Source: Anthoceros angustus
Taxonomy: Eukaryota > Streptophyta > Anthocerotopsida > Anthocerotales > Anthocerotaceae
Direction: 5' to 3'
DNA length: 64,000 nt
Assembly: GCA_010909165.1 (NCBI GenBank)
Contig: MU008151.1
Location: 62,001 to 126,000, forward strand
The notes below the pieces were generated by a model. That model ran no database searches, had not been told where the DNA came from, and saw only the letters and a program-made list of their open reading frames with translations. Both the position numbers and the translations under genes were made by a program. Positions 10,146 to 20,363 of the stretch are shown here, in pieces. Within the stretch, counting starts at the first letter, position 1. Every line of letters begins with the position of its first letter.

Positions 10146-12899
10146 CTATGCGATAGCCAGCTTCTCACCGTGCCCGTAAATCTCATCTTCCCTCCCATCA
10201 TCGGACACATCGCTCGGGGACGAGTCCAGTTGTGGCACATACCCTTGTTCCTTAATTTCGGCGATAAGCAGTTTCAGGCTCGCTACAATCTCAGGATGCG
10301 TGTTATCCCCAACCACAAAAGTATGCACCAGTCCATCCAAGTCCGTCCACCAGCTTTTGCCTGGCTCCTTCCATGCCCCACTTCCCATTCTTCTCGACTG
10401 CATATCCTGTGCCTGCTCCCACATCTGGGCACTAGCGTATATGTTTGCCATCAGAATGTATGATGCGGCATCTTTCTTGTCTAGTTTGACTGCTTTCCTG
10501 AAAGCGAAGCGCCCCACCTCCACGTTGCTCCACTTTCGACAACCACCCAGCAGAGTGCGCCAAACAGCAGTATCAGGCGGTACAGGCATTGTCCTTGCCA
10601 GGACTAGTGCCTCATCCAGTAGGCCTGCACGGCCCAGGAGATCCACCATGCATGTGTAGTGCTCCACTGTGGGACGGATGCCATGGTCTCTGCTCATAGC
10701 CTCGAAGTACTCTCTCCCCGTGGCCACAAGACCTGTGTGACTACATGCTGTTAGTACACTCAGGAATGTGACACCGGCTGGCTGTATTCCATCCTCTCTC
10801 ATTCTGTGAAACAAGGCAAAGACCAAGTCAGTGTCTCCTTGACGGGTGTATCCTGCAATCAGAGCATTCCAGGTGACAACGTCTCTTTGGGGCAATGCAT
10901 CAAAAACCTGTTGTGCATCAACCATGCTACCACCCTTTCCATACATGTTTATCAGACTGCCGGCTACAAGCAAATCAGTTTGAAGCCCTTGTTCTTTAAT
11001 CTGTGCATGAAGCTGCACTCCCAAATGCAGAGCTGCCACATTTGCACATGCCTGTAGAAGACACAGAAAGGTCAACGAATCAGGTGCAGCTATGCCTTCT
11101 TCTTGCATAGCCCTATAAAGACCAAGGGCCTCCAGCTCCATGCCCATCTGAGAATATGCTGCTATCATGGCGTTCCATGTCACCACGTCTTTCCGAGAAA
11201 GTCTATCAAACACACTCTGAGCATCCTCTAGGCTGCCACACTTTGCATACATGTTTACCAAACTGTTGGCTATGAATACATCTGCCTGAAATCCTCGTTC
11301 TCTGATTTGCGCATGTATCTGCTTTCCCTTCTCCAAAGCTGGGGTGCCCACACTTGCGCATGCCTGAAGGAGGCATACATATGTCACGGAATTAGGGGCC
11401 ACAATGCCTTCTTCCTGCATACCCCTATAAAGATGAAGGGCTTCCTGTCCCATGCCTTGCTGGGAATACCCCGCTATCATGGCACTCCACGTCACCACAT
11501 TCTTTTCACCAAGTCCATTGAACACGCCCCGAGCATCTTCTATGCTGCCACACTTTGCATACATGTTGACCAAGCTGCTTGCTACAAATACATCAGCTTG
11601 AAGGCCTCGTTCTCTGACTTCTGAATGAAGCTGCCTCCCCTCCTCCAAAGCCGGTGCACCCAAACTTGCACATGCCTGGAGGACGCACACAAATGTCACC
11701 GAATCGAGTCCAACGATTCCTTCACACTGCATAGCCCTGTAAAGATGAAGAGCTTCCTGCCCCATGCCCTGCTGAGAATACCCTGCTATCATGGCACTCC
11801 ATGTTACCACATCTTTTTGACCGAGTCCATCAAACACCCTTTGGGCTTCTTCCAAGCTGCCACACTTCGCATACATGTCAACCAAACAGTTCCCAACATA
11901 CAAATCACGCTCTGCACCACTTGCCAACAAATCAGCATGCACCTGCTGCCCAGCTTTCAAGTCTGCTCCCCTCGCACAGGCCTGAAGAGCTGCTACATAC
12001 ACATGCCCATCTGGATTCACGCTTGACGTGCGCATCCGATGATAAAGTTCTATGGCCTGCTTGTCTTGTCCGTGATTGACGTGCGCAGAGATTATGGCAG
12101 ACCATGTGAAGGCATCCGGCTTGGCAACCTTAGTGAACACATCCTTAGCTTCTTGCAACCTGGAATGAGAAGCGTACATTCGCAGGATGTGGTTGCACAG
12201 GAACGTGTCCGACTCATACCCCTTCTTTACACTCAGGGCATGAACACGACGACCCAAAGTCAGATCCTTCTTAGCCATACATTCTTTCAGGACCGTGTAG
12301 AAGATAGAAAAGAGAGACTTGGAAACATAACTCTCCGTATCCACCAGAACTCCCAGAGCCTCAACGGCCTCAGTGACCTGCCCCTGCTTACACAGTCTGC
12401 TAACAGTTTCAGCCGTCACCCCCCTTTCATATCCTGAAGGCCTGCCAGGGTCACGATCATCCCGCACGCTGCACTTGGGTGTAGGAGCATCACTAGGCCT
12501 CCCCATATCCACAGCAGCCAGCTGCACATCCACCAAAGCTGGTTTGCAAAAGTGGCTCAACCAGAGGACCTCCTGGGACTCCCGATGGCGGAAGTCAGGC
12601 AAGTGGGAGCTCTTCTTCTTACGTTGCAAGCCATCCCACCCAAGTGTGGACTCCAGAAAAAATTGGGTCCTCCAGCGAGAGTCTCCACTGCCAGCCAGAC
12701 CTCCTCTACGACGGGCTGGCTTTGATGCTAATGTGCTGCACCGCGCGGCTTCGTTGTTTGCCAACAGTTGGCTACATGAGGTCAGCTGAGGGGGAGCTCG
12801 TCCAAGTAACCCATCACTTTGTTCAGTCCACCAAGAATGCACACACAACGGTTCCTGGTGCCCCTTGCATGACTCAACTGCCACGCTCCAGACAGCCAT
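10146..12899 (-). CDS. PLS-class PPR protein with E domain and truncated DYW domain
   Basis: Intronless, 917 residues from ATG 12899. About 150 residues of non-repeat N-terminus (possible organellar targeting) are followed by a regular P-L-S array from about residue 165 to 745, with typical L/S sequences such as VNMYAKCGSLEDA, then E-type motifs (SYILMANIYASAQMWEQA; KEPGKSWWTDLDGLVHTFVVGD). The start of the DYW domain is present, including HGEKLAIA with the HxE zinc/proton-relay motif, but a stop follows at once. The rest of the domain, with CxxCH and terminal DYW, is missing or out of frame. Family knowledge: DYW proteins do C-to-U editing in mitochondria or plastids. Here catalytic activity in cis looks lost, so the protein may be a pseudo-editing factor, need a partner, or be recently inactivated. 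A sequencing error at 10146 is possible. Confidence 0.87.
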   Translation of the reverse strand: MAVWSVAVESCKGHQEPLCVHSWWTEQSDGLLGRAPPQLTSCSQLLANNEAARCSTLASKPARRRGGLAGSGDSRWRTQFFLESTLGWDGLQRKKKSSHLPDFRHRESQEVLWLSHFCKPALVDVQLAAVDMGRPSDAPTPKCSVRDDRDPGRPSGYERGVTAETVSRLCKQGQVTEAVEALGVLVDTESYVSKSLFSIFYTVLKECMAKKDLTLGRRVHALSVKKGYESDTFLCNHILRMYASHSRLQEAKDVFTKVAKPDAFTWSAIISAHVNHGQDKQAIELYHRMRTSSVNPDGHVYVAALQACARGADLKAGQQVHADLLASGAERDLYVGNCLVDMYAKCGSLEEAQRVFDGLGQKDVVTWSAMIAGYSQQGMGQEALHLYRAMQCEGIVGLDSVTFVCVLQACASLGAPALEEGRQLHSEVRERGLQADVFVASSLVNMYAKCGSIEDARGVFNGLGEKNVVTWSAMIAGYSQQGMGQEALHLYRGMQEEGIVAPNSVTYVCLLQACASVGTPALEKGKQIHAQIRERGFQADVFIANSLVNMYAKCGSLEDAQSVFDRLSRKDVVTWNAMIAAYSQMGMELEALGLYRAMQEEGIAAPDSLTFLCLLQACANVAALHLGVQLHAQIKEQGLQTDLLVAGSLINMYGKGGSMVDAQQVFDALPQRDVVTWNALIAGYTRQGDTDLVFALFHRMREDGIQPAGVTFLSVLTACSHTGLVATGREYFEAMSRDHGIRPTVEHYTCMVDLLGRAGLLDEALVLARTMPVPPDTAVWRTLLGGCRKWSNVEVGRFAFRKAVKLDKKDAASYILMANIYASAQMWEQAQDMQSRRMGSGAWKEPGKSWWTDLDGLVHTFVVGDNTHPEIVASLKLLIAEIKEQGYVPQLDSSPSDVSDDGREDEIYGHGEKLAIA
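10920..11855 (-). repeat. Three 312-bp units inside the PLS-PPR gene
   Basis: Near-identical blocks recur at exact 312-bp steps; the marker atcatggc(a/g)(c/t)tcca lies at 11164, 11476 and 11788. Each unit encodes 104 residues, one P-L-S triplet (about 35+36+31), with the two later units sharing MIAGYSQQGMGQEALHLYR. This points to recent expansion by whole-triplet duplication. Confidence 0.8.
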
Positions 12900-14500
12900 G
12901 GCTCGCAGGAGCAGGCACTGTGAAAGTTATCCAACTTTTCATAAATCCCAGGCTAGGAGACAGTGCCATGAACACGTGCCGTGACCCGGACCCATTCCTT
13001 TGCGGACGGTAGAGGGTCCCAAATTCTCTTCGGCATCCACATACTGGTGCATATGCAGATTCACACAGCAATTCAATCACGTGCAACATGGAATTCACAC
13101 ATGGAAGAGATTGGGGAAGATACATTCACAGATGAATGGATGTGCTGCCGGCAATCCATGTCCCCTATCCGATTTCGAGTGAAGCCCGATATACACTACC
13201 AAGATCCACGTGCCCGTGTCCGGGATGGCCTGCAGTCATTGTCCTCTTTTTTCATCATCCATATATCTCGATTCTCTTCTCGGCAGTCCCTCGGACAGGC
13301 ATTGCCAGGCTTGTACTGTTTTATGCTGATCGATCTCGCGCGGCAAACCTCACTCGCTTTACCCCCTGTTTTTCTTTTTCTTTTTTTCTTAGGGGTCAAA
13401 ACGTGAATCGAAGCGATCTTGTTCGTACGTGGTCGACAAGATTCGAACCTGCGAACACATGCAATTGGTCATGATCGCGGGCACGGGAACGGGACCACTC
13501 GCCTAACCAAGAGTGTAAAGGAGTTCAATTTTCCGGTGGGATTCTGCCAATGGAGGAATGGACGGTAGCCATGGGTGAATTGGAACTCCTTGGTTCTGTG
13601 ACCGAGGGTGTTCCGATAATGTTTCACACATCCCCAATCACTCTAATTCACCCTTAATGCGTGCCTGCTGTGAAGCGCTTCGGCCCCTCTTGTAAGGTCT
13701 TCCATACATACCCAATAACTTATCTTTCTAATCTTGTCCATGGAAAGGGCCATTGTTGTAAGGGCTACTCACAATGGACCCTTGTTAATTGTAAAACTCT
13801 GAAGTACTCCTGATATATAATGGTTGTCTGGAATGGACTCGCAAGGGACCAATGGTTGTCTGCAATGGACTCGCGATGGGCTAGTGTTGTGCAACCTTGA
13901 GGGGTTGCCTTGTTTATGCCGGAACCTCCACGGGTTGCCTAGTTTATGACGGTTATCCATTATGGACTCATAATGGGCCTTTGTTGTAAAGCAGAGCCGC
14001 TGCCTCATATTTTATGGTTGCCCTCAATGGACCCTTGCAGTAGGCTATAGTGGTGAGACTCTCTTGAACCTCTTACCCAGTTTTATTTGTTATTGTAAGG
14101 TTCTTCAAGTCATCTATATTAAGTGAAATATAAATACCAAAAAAAATATTTTTTTACTTGGTTATCATACGATGTCGAATCTTTGCAAGAAAAGCTGGCT
14201 ATGACCTGCTTTCTATGTATACCAGAAATAATTTAGTAAACATTCTTTGTGGCACTTTCCATGTACCAAAATAAATATACATGTGGCTTAAATCTACTAG
14301 ATTTGTATAGCCATAAGTGATGGGCACAGTTGAGTACTGCTACCTATGCACTTGAAGTTTCACCTTCTTAGTTGACAATCCTTCTTCAATACGTAGATGA
14401 GAATTCGTCTCAATATTAAGCTTTTCATAGTAGTGGACTTGAAAGTTTTGTTTGGTATTGAGGAGAGTCACTTCTGATTTTTCGAGCTTTCCTTGGGCAA
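12900..14500. other. Intergenic spacer with imperfect short repeats
   Basis: No supported gene in 1.6 kb. About 13,825-13,990 holds imperfect repeats of a ggttgtct-g-aatggactcg-gggcc type. A polypyrimidine tract lies at about 13,365-13,390. Otherwise nothing recognised. A minus frame at 14,552-14,340 (70 codons, starting ATG) is antisense to the start of the next gene and has no known domain. Confidence 0.4.
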
Positions 14501-15847
14501 ATGCTTCCACTAAGCTATCCGAATGGCCGATCACCGCAACTTCCAACTTCATTGCGATATCGATTGCAGCAACGGAGGAGACAGCTGTTTTATTGTTGCA
14601 ATTTAGTCTACAAGTTTATATGCTCTAATGTAGTACATGTTATCTGCATCTTTCTCTTTATGTCTTTGGCTATTTTCGCTTTTAACTTGTCAAGTCAAGA
14701 CGTCGCTCAGAGTGATGCCTTGAAAGATCCTCTTCAACGGGTCTTTCCTGACAAGAATTCAAGTCTTCCAAACTCACGTAGATTAGCTTCGCTTTTGGTG
14801 TTCCCCCGCGTACCTCTTCAACCGAAGATTTCAATTGTGACAACTACTGCAACAAGTTTAGAATTATTGCTCCCTTGGGTGTATTATCACAAAGTTATCG
14901 GGATCAACAATTTCTACTTGTTTGTGGAGGGGGACGTAGCATCCCGCAATAGTACCACAGTGTTGCGGAACATTCCTGGCGTTAAGGTGATAATCCAAAA
15001 CAAGAAGTTGGAGAGGAAGCAGAATCAAAGCCGAATCTGGCAAGAGAATTGGTTATCTCCTTTCTTTAACAAGCCTTGCAGCTACGAGGTATTTGTGAAA
15101 CAGAGCTTAAATATGGAGATTGGAATCGAGCTGGCTAGAAAGGCCGGTATGGAGTGGATCATGCACCTAGATAGCGATGAGTTAATACATCCTGCAGGCT
15201 CACCCGATTACAGTATTGCGAGTATATTGGCCCAAGTTTCTCAAGATGTGGATCAAGTTATTTGGCATAATGATGAAGCCATTGTCGAGAGAGACAATGT
15301 TGTTGACCCCTTCACTGAGATTACATTGTTCAAGAAGAATTTGCCCTCAATGTCATCTGAGGTGCAACGCAGGTTTTATCCTGTGATGTCTCATAACAAC
15401 AAGCACTTCTTCCTTTCGTACTCAAACGGCAAAGCTGCGGTGCGAATTCAACATGATATTCGTCCTAATGGACCTCACAGGTGGTCTAGTTATTCCAAAA
15501 GGCTCCGAGAGCAGCAATTAGAGGAGTCAATTATTTTGCATTATTCCTACACTATGTTATCAGATTTGAGTTCGAGGAAAAATCAGTGCGAGTGCATTCT
15601 CAACCCCGAGAATTTAAAGCAATGTTTTATACTTCAATTTGATCGTGATGTTTTTGAGATGGCCTCAACAACAACGGAAGAGGAATTGCGAATGTGGTTT
15701 CAAGCCCATGTAGTATGGACCGAGAGAGAAGACATTCTCAATTTATTGAGGTACGGAGTAATGCATCGGATTACGGACCCCAAAATGATTATTCAAAGTT
15801 TGAGGCAATCTGGGGTATTAAAAAATGCAATGAGTAAGATTTCTTAA
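14501..15847 (+). CDS. Type II membrane glycosyltransferase (Glyco_tranf_2_4 / GT92-like)
   Basis: Intronless, 448 residues. A short basic N-terminus (RYRLQQRRRQLF) precedes one hydrophobic span (about residues 44-63, VVHVICIFLFMSLAIFAF), typical of a Golgi type II enzyme. The luminal part has ISIVTTTATSLELLLPWVYYH, then NNFYLFVEGD, then WIMHLDSDELIHP (about residues 219-231), a DxD-like metal/nucleotide-sugar site in the place seen in family-2-like and GT92 proteins. Family knowledge: transfer of sugars onto glycans in the secretory pathway; donor and acceptor unknown. Codon use is AT-richer than the neighbouring PPR genes. The start is the first ATG of the frame; an internal ATG within the membrane span (MSLAIF) would give an implausible start. 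Confidence 0.75.
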   Translation: MLPLSYPNGRSPQLPTSLRYRLQQRRRQLFYCCNLVYKFICSNVVHVICIFLFMSLAIFAFNLSSQDVAQSDALKDPLQRVFPDKNSSLPNSRRLASLLVFPRVPLQPKISIVTTTATSLELLLPWVYYHKVIGINNFYLFVEGDVASRNSTTVLRNIPGVKVIIQNKKLERKQNQSRIWQENWLSPFFNKPCSYEVFVKQSLNMEIGIELARKAGMEWIMHLDSDELIHPAGSPDYSIASILAQVSQDVDQVIWHNDEAIVERDNVVDPFTEITLFKKNLPSMSSEVQRRFYPVMSHNNKHFFLSYSNGKAAVRIQHDIRPNGPHRWSSYSKRLREQQLEESIILHYSYTMLSDLSSRKNQCECILNPENLKQCFILQFDRDVFEMASTTTEEELRMWFQAHVVWTEREDILNLLRYGVMHRITDPKMIIQSLRQSGVLKNAMSKIS

Positions 15848-17852
15848 TATCGAGGCCAAGTTTGAGTTTCCAATTTAAAAGAATTTGTTGTAAAATTTTA
15901 AAAGAATGAAAAGGATATACAACAAGCTCCCTGTCTGCAAACAAATGTCATACATAACGGAACTCCAAGGAATGGGCAATGATTGTAGCCAAGGGCTGGA
16001 ATCTTACTCTGTTTACTTTGGAATGGGATCTAAGCAAGTGCTTGCTTTTCTCAAAGGACGAGCATCTACGGTAGGAGGCTAGCCATGAACTTAATCTGCC
16101 ACACTTCTAGGGGAGTGGCAAGGGCTATTGAATTTTGTTTGGACAAATAAGAACAGAGTTTCCACTATCGGAGGAGCATCTATGGCAGTTGTTCACGTAC
16201 GACCTAGAACTGGCACAAGTGCCGTGGGAGGCTTGACCATGTGGAATATTGTGGGGAGGACTCCTTCTGGAGCACCTACATCGATGCTTGCAGCTCCCTC
16301 CTGGAAGTCCGTGGAGACTAGAGCATCGGAGTGCGTGGTTGGGGATGCTAGCAAAGGTGGAGTGTTGATTAGGGCTATTCGAGAAAACCCCTCGTGTACG
16401 CCGAGATGAAACCCTCCCAAATATAGGAATCCTTTGATTAGCAAGCGAGAGACCAAGGCAACGGGAGAGAGAGTCCATCTCGCAAGAAAGGTCGCCATTG
16501 AAAAAGGTTGCGTGGCCAAAAGACCTGAGCCCCCAAATGCTATAGGTAGGGAGATTTGCCACTGCGCTGATCCTTGTTGCCGCCCACAATATTTAATTCT
16601 ACGTTTTTTTGTTAAGGGTGGTCAAAAGCTAGAACTTCATTTTTATCTTCATTTATCTTCTTTTAAATATAAATCTTTTCCCAACACTTAAAGATGAAAA
16701 GAGAGTTTAGAATCAAAAGAAAAAAATTGTCGTATGAAAATTTTCCTTTATATTGATAATTCTTTCTTTTTTACCCCTATGGGTAACTCTACATAAAAGT
16801 CTGTCCCTACAAAAGAGTATTTGTCCCTATGATGATGTAAAAATCCCCCTATGATACCTCCCAATGCCCCGCCACGATGTGATTGTGTAAAAATCCCTGA
16901 GGCTATAGAAAAGCCAGAGAGAGGGAACCACAATTCGAGTGCACATGCAGAAGCTGGATAAATTGCACTGTCCTTTACAGACTGGGTGTGAATATATTTG
17001 ATCTTCAGTTTTCTTTCCAGTCACCGTCTGTCGTCGCAGTTCCCGGTTCCCAAATGTACAAAGCAATGGCGAAATGTGAGCGGGGAATGCGCACTCTCTG
17101 CTGAGAGGCCTCACATTGCCACTTGATTTTCAAGGTTAGGCCCCTCCGTCCTTGGATAGTTCCTCTACGATGCGCGAATGTTGCGCACAAACTTAATCAC
17201 ACCCTGCGTCTCCTCCGTGTTATAGGCAACCACATCACCTGCCGAGACTAGCAGTGGCAGATAGCGCAATCAGGCCACCCCAGACAGCGAAGCATCCCGC
17301 CTGCTCACAATGGCCGGGCTGGAGGAGCGCTCGCTTCCGCGTAAGCACGGCGCTGCTCCAATCCCGGAACCTGTCCTTTTCAGAGTACCACCGCTGGCGG
17401 ACGCGAACAAGACCGGCGCTCGGACTGGCCCCGTACTCAGAGCCTGCAGAGAGAACTGCTGATGCAGCGAGAGCGCTGACATGCCCAATACCGACGCCAT
17501 GGCTCTCTCCTCCACACGGTCCATGGATAAGAAGCCAGAAAGAAAAGAGAGCCGCCTTATCCAAGCCATGTAGCGCAAGAATTCCCCTTATCCGAGGGAC
17601 GGCCTGGTGCTGGGTCCGTCATAATCCTTCTCACACACCCGGTGACCTGATAAGGGCATCAATTTCCACAGGGACGGAGCCAGGCTCCGCATGCATCGTA
17701 GCATCGTGCATAGGGAGGGAGATGTCTTTACCTTCAGCTTTACTTAGCCCTGCAAGCTCCAGCCTTCTGCCCATACTTCAACATGAAAATGCAAGAACAG
17801 GTTATCGGGTGCAGAATGTCTCCTCGTTGAATTTTCGACACCAAAGCTCCCG
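15848..17852. other. Intergenic region, no supported gene
   Basis: Two kilobases between the glycosyltransferase stop and the last exon of the telobox Myb gene. Reading frames on both strands (for example 16,125-16,589 and 17,254-17,856) lack recognisable domains, and their composition looks like non-coding DNA. The stretch near 17,800-17,850 is probably 3' UTR of the Myb gene. Confidence 0.4.
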
Positions 17853-20363
17853 TTAAGTCAAAATGCCTTCCGCTTTTTCAATGTTTCTCCACTTATCCTT
17901 GAGATCAACCTGCATGGAATTTAGCCGTCTTTAGATGCATACCGTAAAAGTGAACGACTTCGGATGGAGACACCTTCTTGTCTATTCTGCTTCCGACTCT
18001 ACAGGCTGACATATAGCTAACCTCTGTGCGAGTTGTGAAGACATCCATATTGTTCTTCAGAATGAACTTCCACCTGCCTTTGCCATACCTGAGAGGTAGA
18101 CAAGTTCCTTGTGAGTACGTCAGAAATGAATATGACAGCAAGAGTTAAGAACCAGAAGCGGATGAGAAATAAAGGCTCAATATTAGACCCTACTTTTCTA
18201 CGTTAATTTTCAACGTTGTTTCTTCGACTTCTGTCCACTTCTTGCGCATTCTTCTTCTAACTTGCACCTTAGGAGGTGAATCAAAAGGGCTTGTCACCAA
18301 AGGAGTAAACTCATTGGAGGCTGGTCTTTGCAGCACAACGCGTGGTGGGATACTCCGCCCTGGACTCTCGGATATATCCTCCTCAATCGACTGAAATATC
18401 AAGGCAAACAGAAGTTAGCATAAGAAAGGTCGCCGTGTGGCTGTAAAATTCAAATAACAACACAGATGCCATCCTGCACCTCCACAGAAGGCTGCAAGTT
18501 CAGGAGACCCTTATTAAAGCTTATTTCCCCATCGGTAGCTTCAGGCTGTGCTCGATTCTGACAAGCTTCAACGTGGCCTCCAACCTGGTTAGCCAACAGC
18601 AAAGCTTGTGGAAGAGGATCCTTCACCATTCTGTACAGTTGAATCTCACTTTCACGCAAGTTTTGGATGGCCCGATGTGCCTCTAAACAGCCAGTTTCCA
18701 CGCGATTCTCAGGATTGTGCATCTGCACATGGGGGTGCCCTTGCCCATCATATGCTTGTCGTCTTTGATCCTCTCCCATACCCTGCACAACTTGCACACC
18801 TCCAGCTTCGTCCTCGCCGCTCCTTGTAGCAACTTCTGGACCTCCTCTTCCTCCGTTCTTCATGTTCTCTATTGGAACGCCCTGCCTGGAAAGTTCTTCT
18901 TCTGCTCCTTCGTTGCGTCCAAGAAAGGTGGGCCCAACACGATTCTCAGGATTCTGCATCTGCACATGGGAGTGCCCTTGCCCATCATTTGCTTGTCGTC
19001 GTTGATCCTCCCCCATACCCTGCACAACTTGCACACCTCCAGCTTCATCCTCGCCGCTCCTTGTAGCAACTTCTGGGCCTACTCTTCCTCCATTCTGCAT
19101 GTTCTCTATTGGAACGCCCTGCCTGGAAAGTTCTTCTTCTCCTCCTACAATGCGTCCAAGAAAGGTGGGCCCAATTTTCGACCAAGCTTGATGCAAGAAG
19201 GCCGTCAGAATCTTCTCCATAGCCTCCCGCTTATGCTCCTTCACTATATTGTTCCGAAGATCGGGCACCTCCAAAGCTGCCCAAAGTGCTGCCTTGACCA
19301 CCTGAAAGACACCATTATCAGCTTGGTCTTGGTCCTCCGTGTCTTCCACAGAGGCTCCCCAGTGCTTCTGCATAGCTTCACGGTATCGTTGCAGGTCCAT
19401 GGGCTCGTCTCTGAGGTGTTGCACTGACAACTCTGTCATAACTGCAAGCAAAAGCTCCCTGTCTGGAGGTTGGTAAGTCTGCACGTAACATAACGTGCAG
19501 TCCTCAACACTGCTTGCAATACCCAGATCGTCAGATGAACCAACGGCTTGTGCCCCCACGTCTACGCCCCTCTCCTTCTCTCCGTTCTCTGGATCCATGC
19601 CAAGGGTCTTAGGAAACATTCTCAAGAACTTCTCCTTCCCCTTTCTGCAAGTCTCCTCGTTCAGAAACGAACTTCTGGTCGCATCCCTGAATTTACGAAA
19701 ACCCTTCGACAAGCTGTTCGGCAAGACCCTCTTCTTCTGCGCATCTTCAGCCGGACCCCATCGTGAGTTCAGCGGACCGGCATCAGCTGTCTCCCTACCT
19801 GAAACCTGTTCATCCAGTGCCGCACCACCAGCACCTGCCTGAATATCCGGCCCCTTGCTTCTCCCTCCAACCCCTCCCTCTTCTTCACGCGCTGCAGTTG
19901 CACCAGGGACTCCTAGTTGCTGATGAATGCCAGCTACAACATTTCTTTCCCTTCTCGCAACGCCTCCTCCATCATCCGACTCCAATTCCCGCCTTCTTTT
20001 TTCTCTAACCGGAGAGTTCCTGGCCAGCGCCACCAACCCGGCAGTGGAAAGGCTTCCGGGTTTCTCCAATTCTATCAACCCGCGAAGCACGTCCACTGCT
20101 GCATCCGGCAGCAGGGGCTCCGTGAGCTGGTAAGACAGCGTCTTGAGAAGCAACATCCGCTTCAACACAAGGTTGTCATCCGGAATCTGGTACACCTTCA
20201 TCAGCTCCTCGATAATCCTCTGGTCAGTACAGTGCTTCAACACATACTCCCAGATCCATTCCCTCTGCTTCTTCTCCATCTCTACTTTTGATCTGCATGA
20301 TTCTCCTTCCAGCAAGCTCCGGCAGGCCGCTGAAACTGCTTTCGTCCCCTCCCTTCGATCCAT
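17853..20363 (-). CDS. Telobox Myb-domain (TRF-like) telomere-repeat-binding protein
   Basis: Four exons joined by eye with consistent phases: 20363-18480, 18390-18194, 18088-18022, 17909-17853; 734 residues. The long first exon encodes an N-terminal helical region (MDRREG..., EWIWEYVLKHCTDQRIIEELMKVYQ), a low-complexity centre, a second helical block (LLLAVMTELSVQHLRDEPMDLQRYREAMQKHWG) and a 79-residue tandem repeat. The three small exons build a C-terminal Myb domain: RRRMRKKWTEVEETTLKINVEK, YGKGRWKFILKNNMDVF and VDLKDKWRNIEK. The VDLKDKWRN motif in helix 3 marks the telobox class. Family knowledge: these nuclear proteins bind double-stranded TTTAGGG repeats or telobox promoter motifs. Telomere binding is inferred from the domain only. 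ATG 20363 is the first ATG of the frame. Head-to-head with an ABCB pseudogene; 5' fragments recur at 28.7 and 46.8 kb. Confidence 0.85.
18704..19177 (-). repeat. 237-bp in-frame tandem duplication within the telobox Myb gene
   Basis: Two copies at 18704-18940 and 18941-19177, each 79 codons, over 90% alike by eye. Both encode VGPTFLGR...EEELSRQGVPIENM...HVQM-NPENR. The period is a multiple of three, so the frame is kept. Confidence 0.85.

Noticed and set aside
14340-14552. 70-codon antisense frame starting with ATG
   Set aside because: It overlaps the glycosyltransferase start and its AT-rich flank, has no recognisable domain and no second exon.
16125-16589. Gene candidate on the minus strand (about 150 codons)
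   Set aside because: No ATG-supported domain, no splice partners, and composition like surrounding non-coding DNA.
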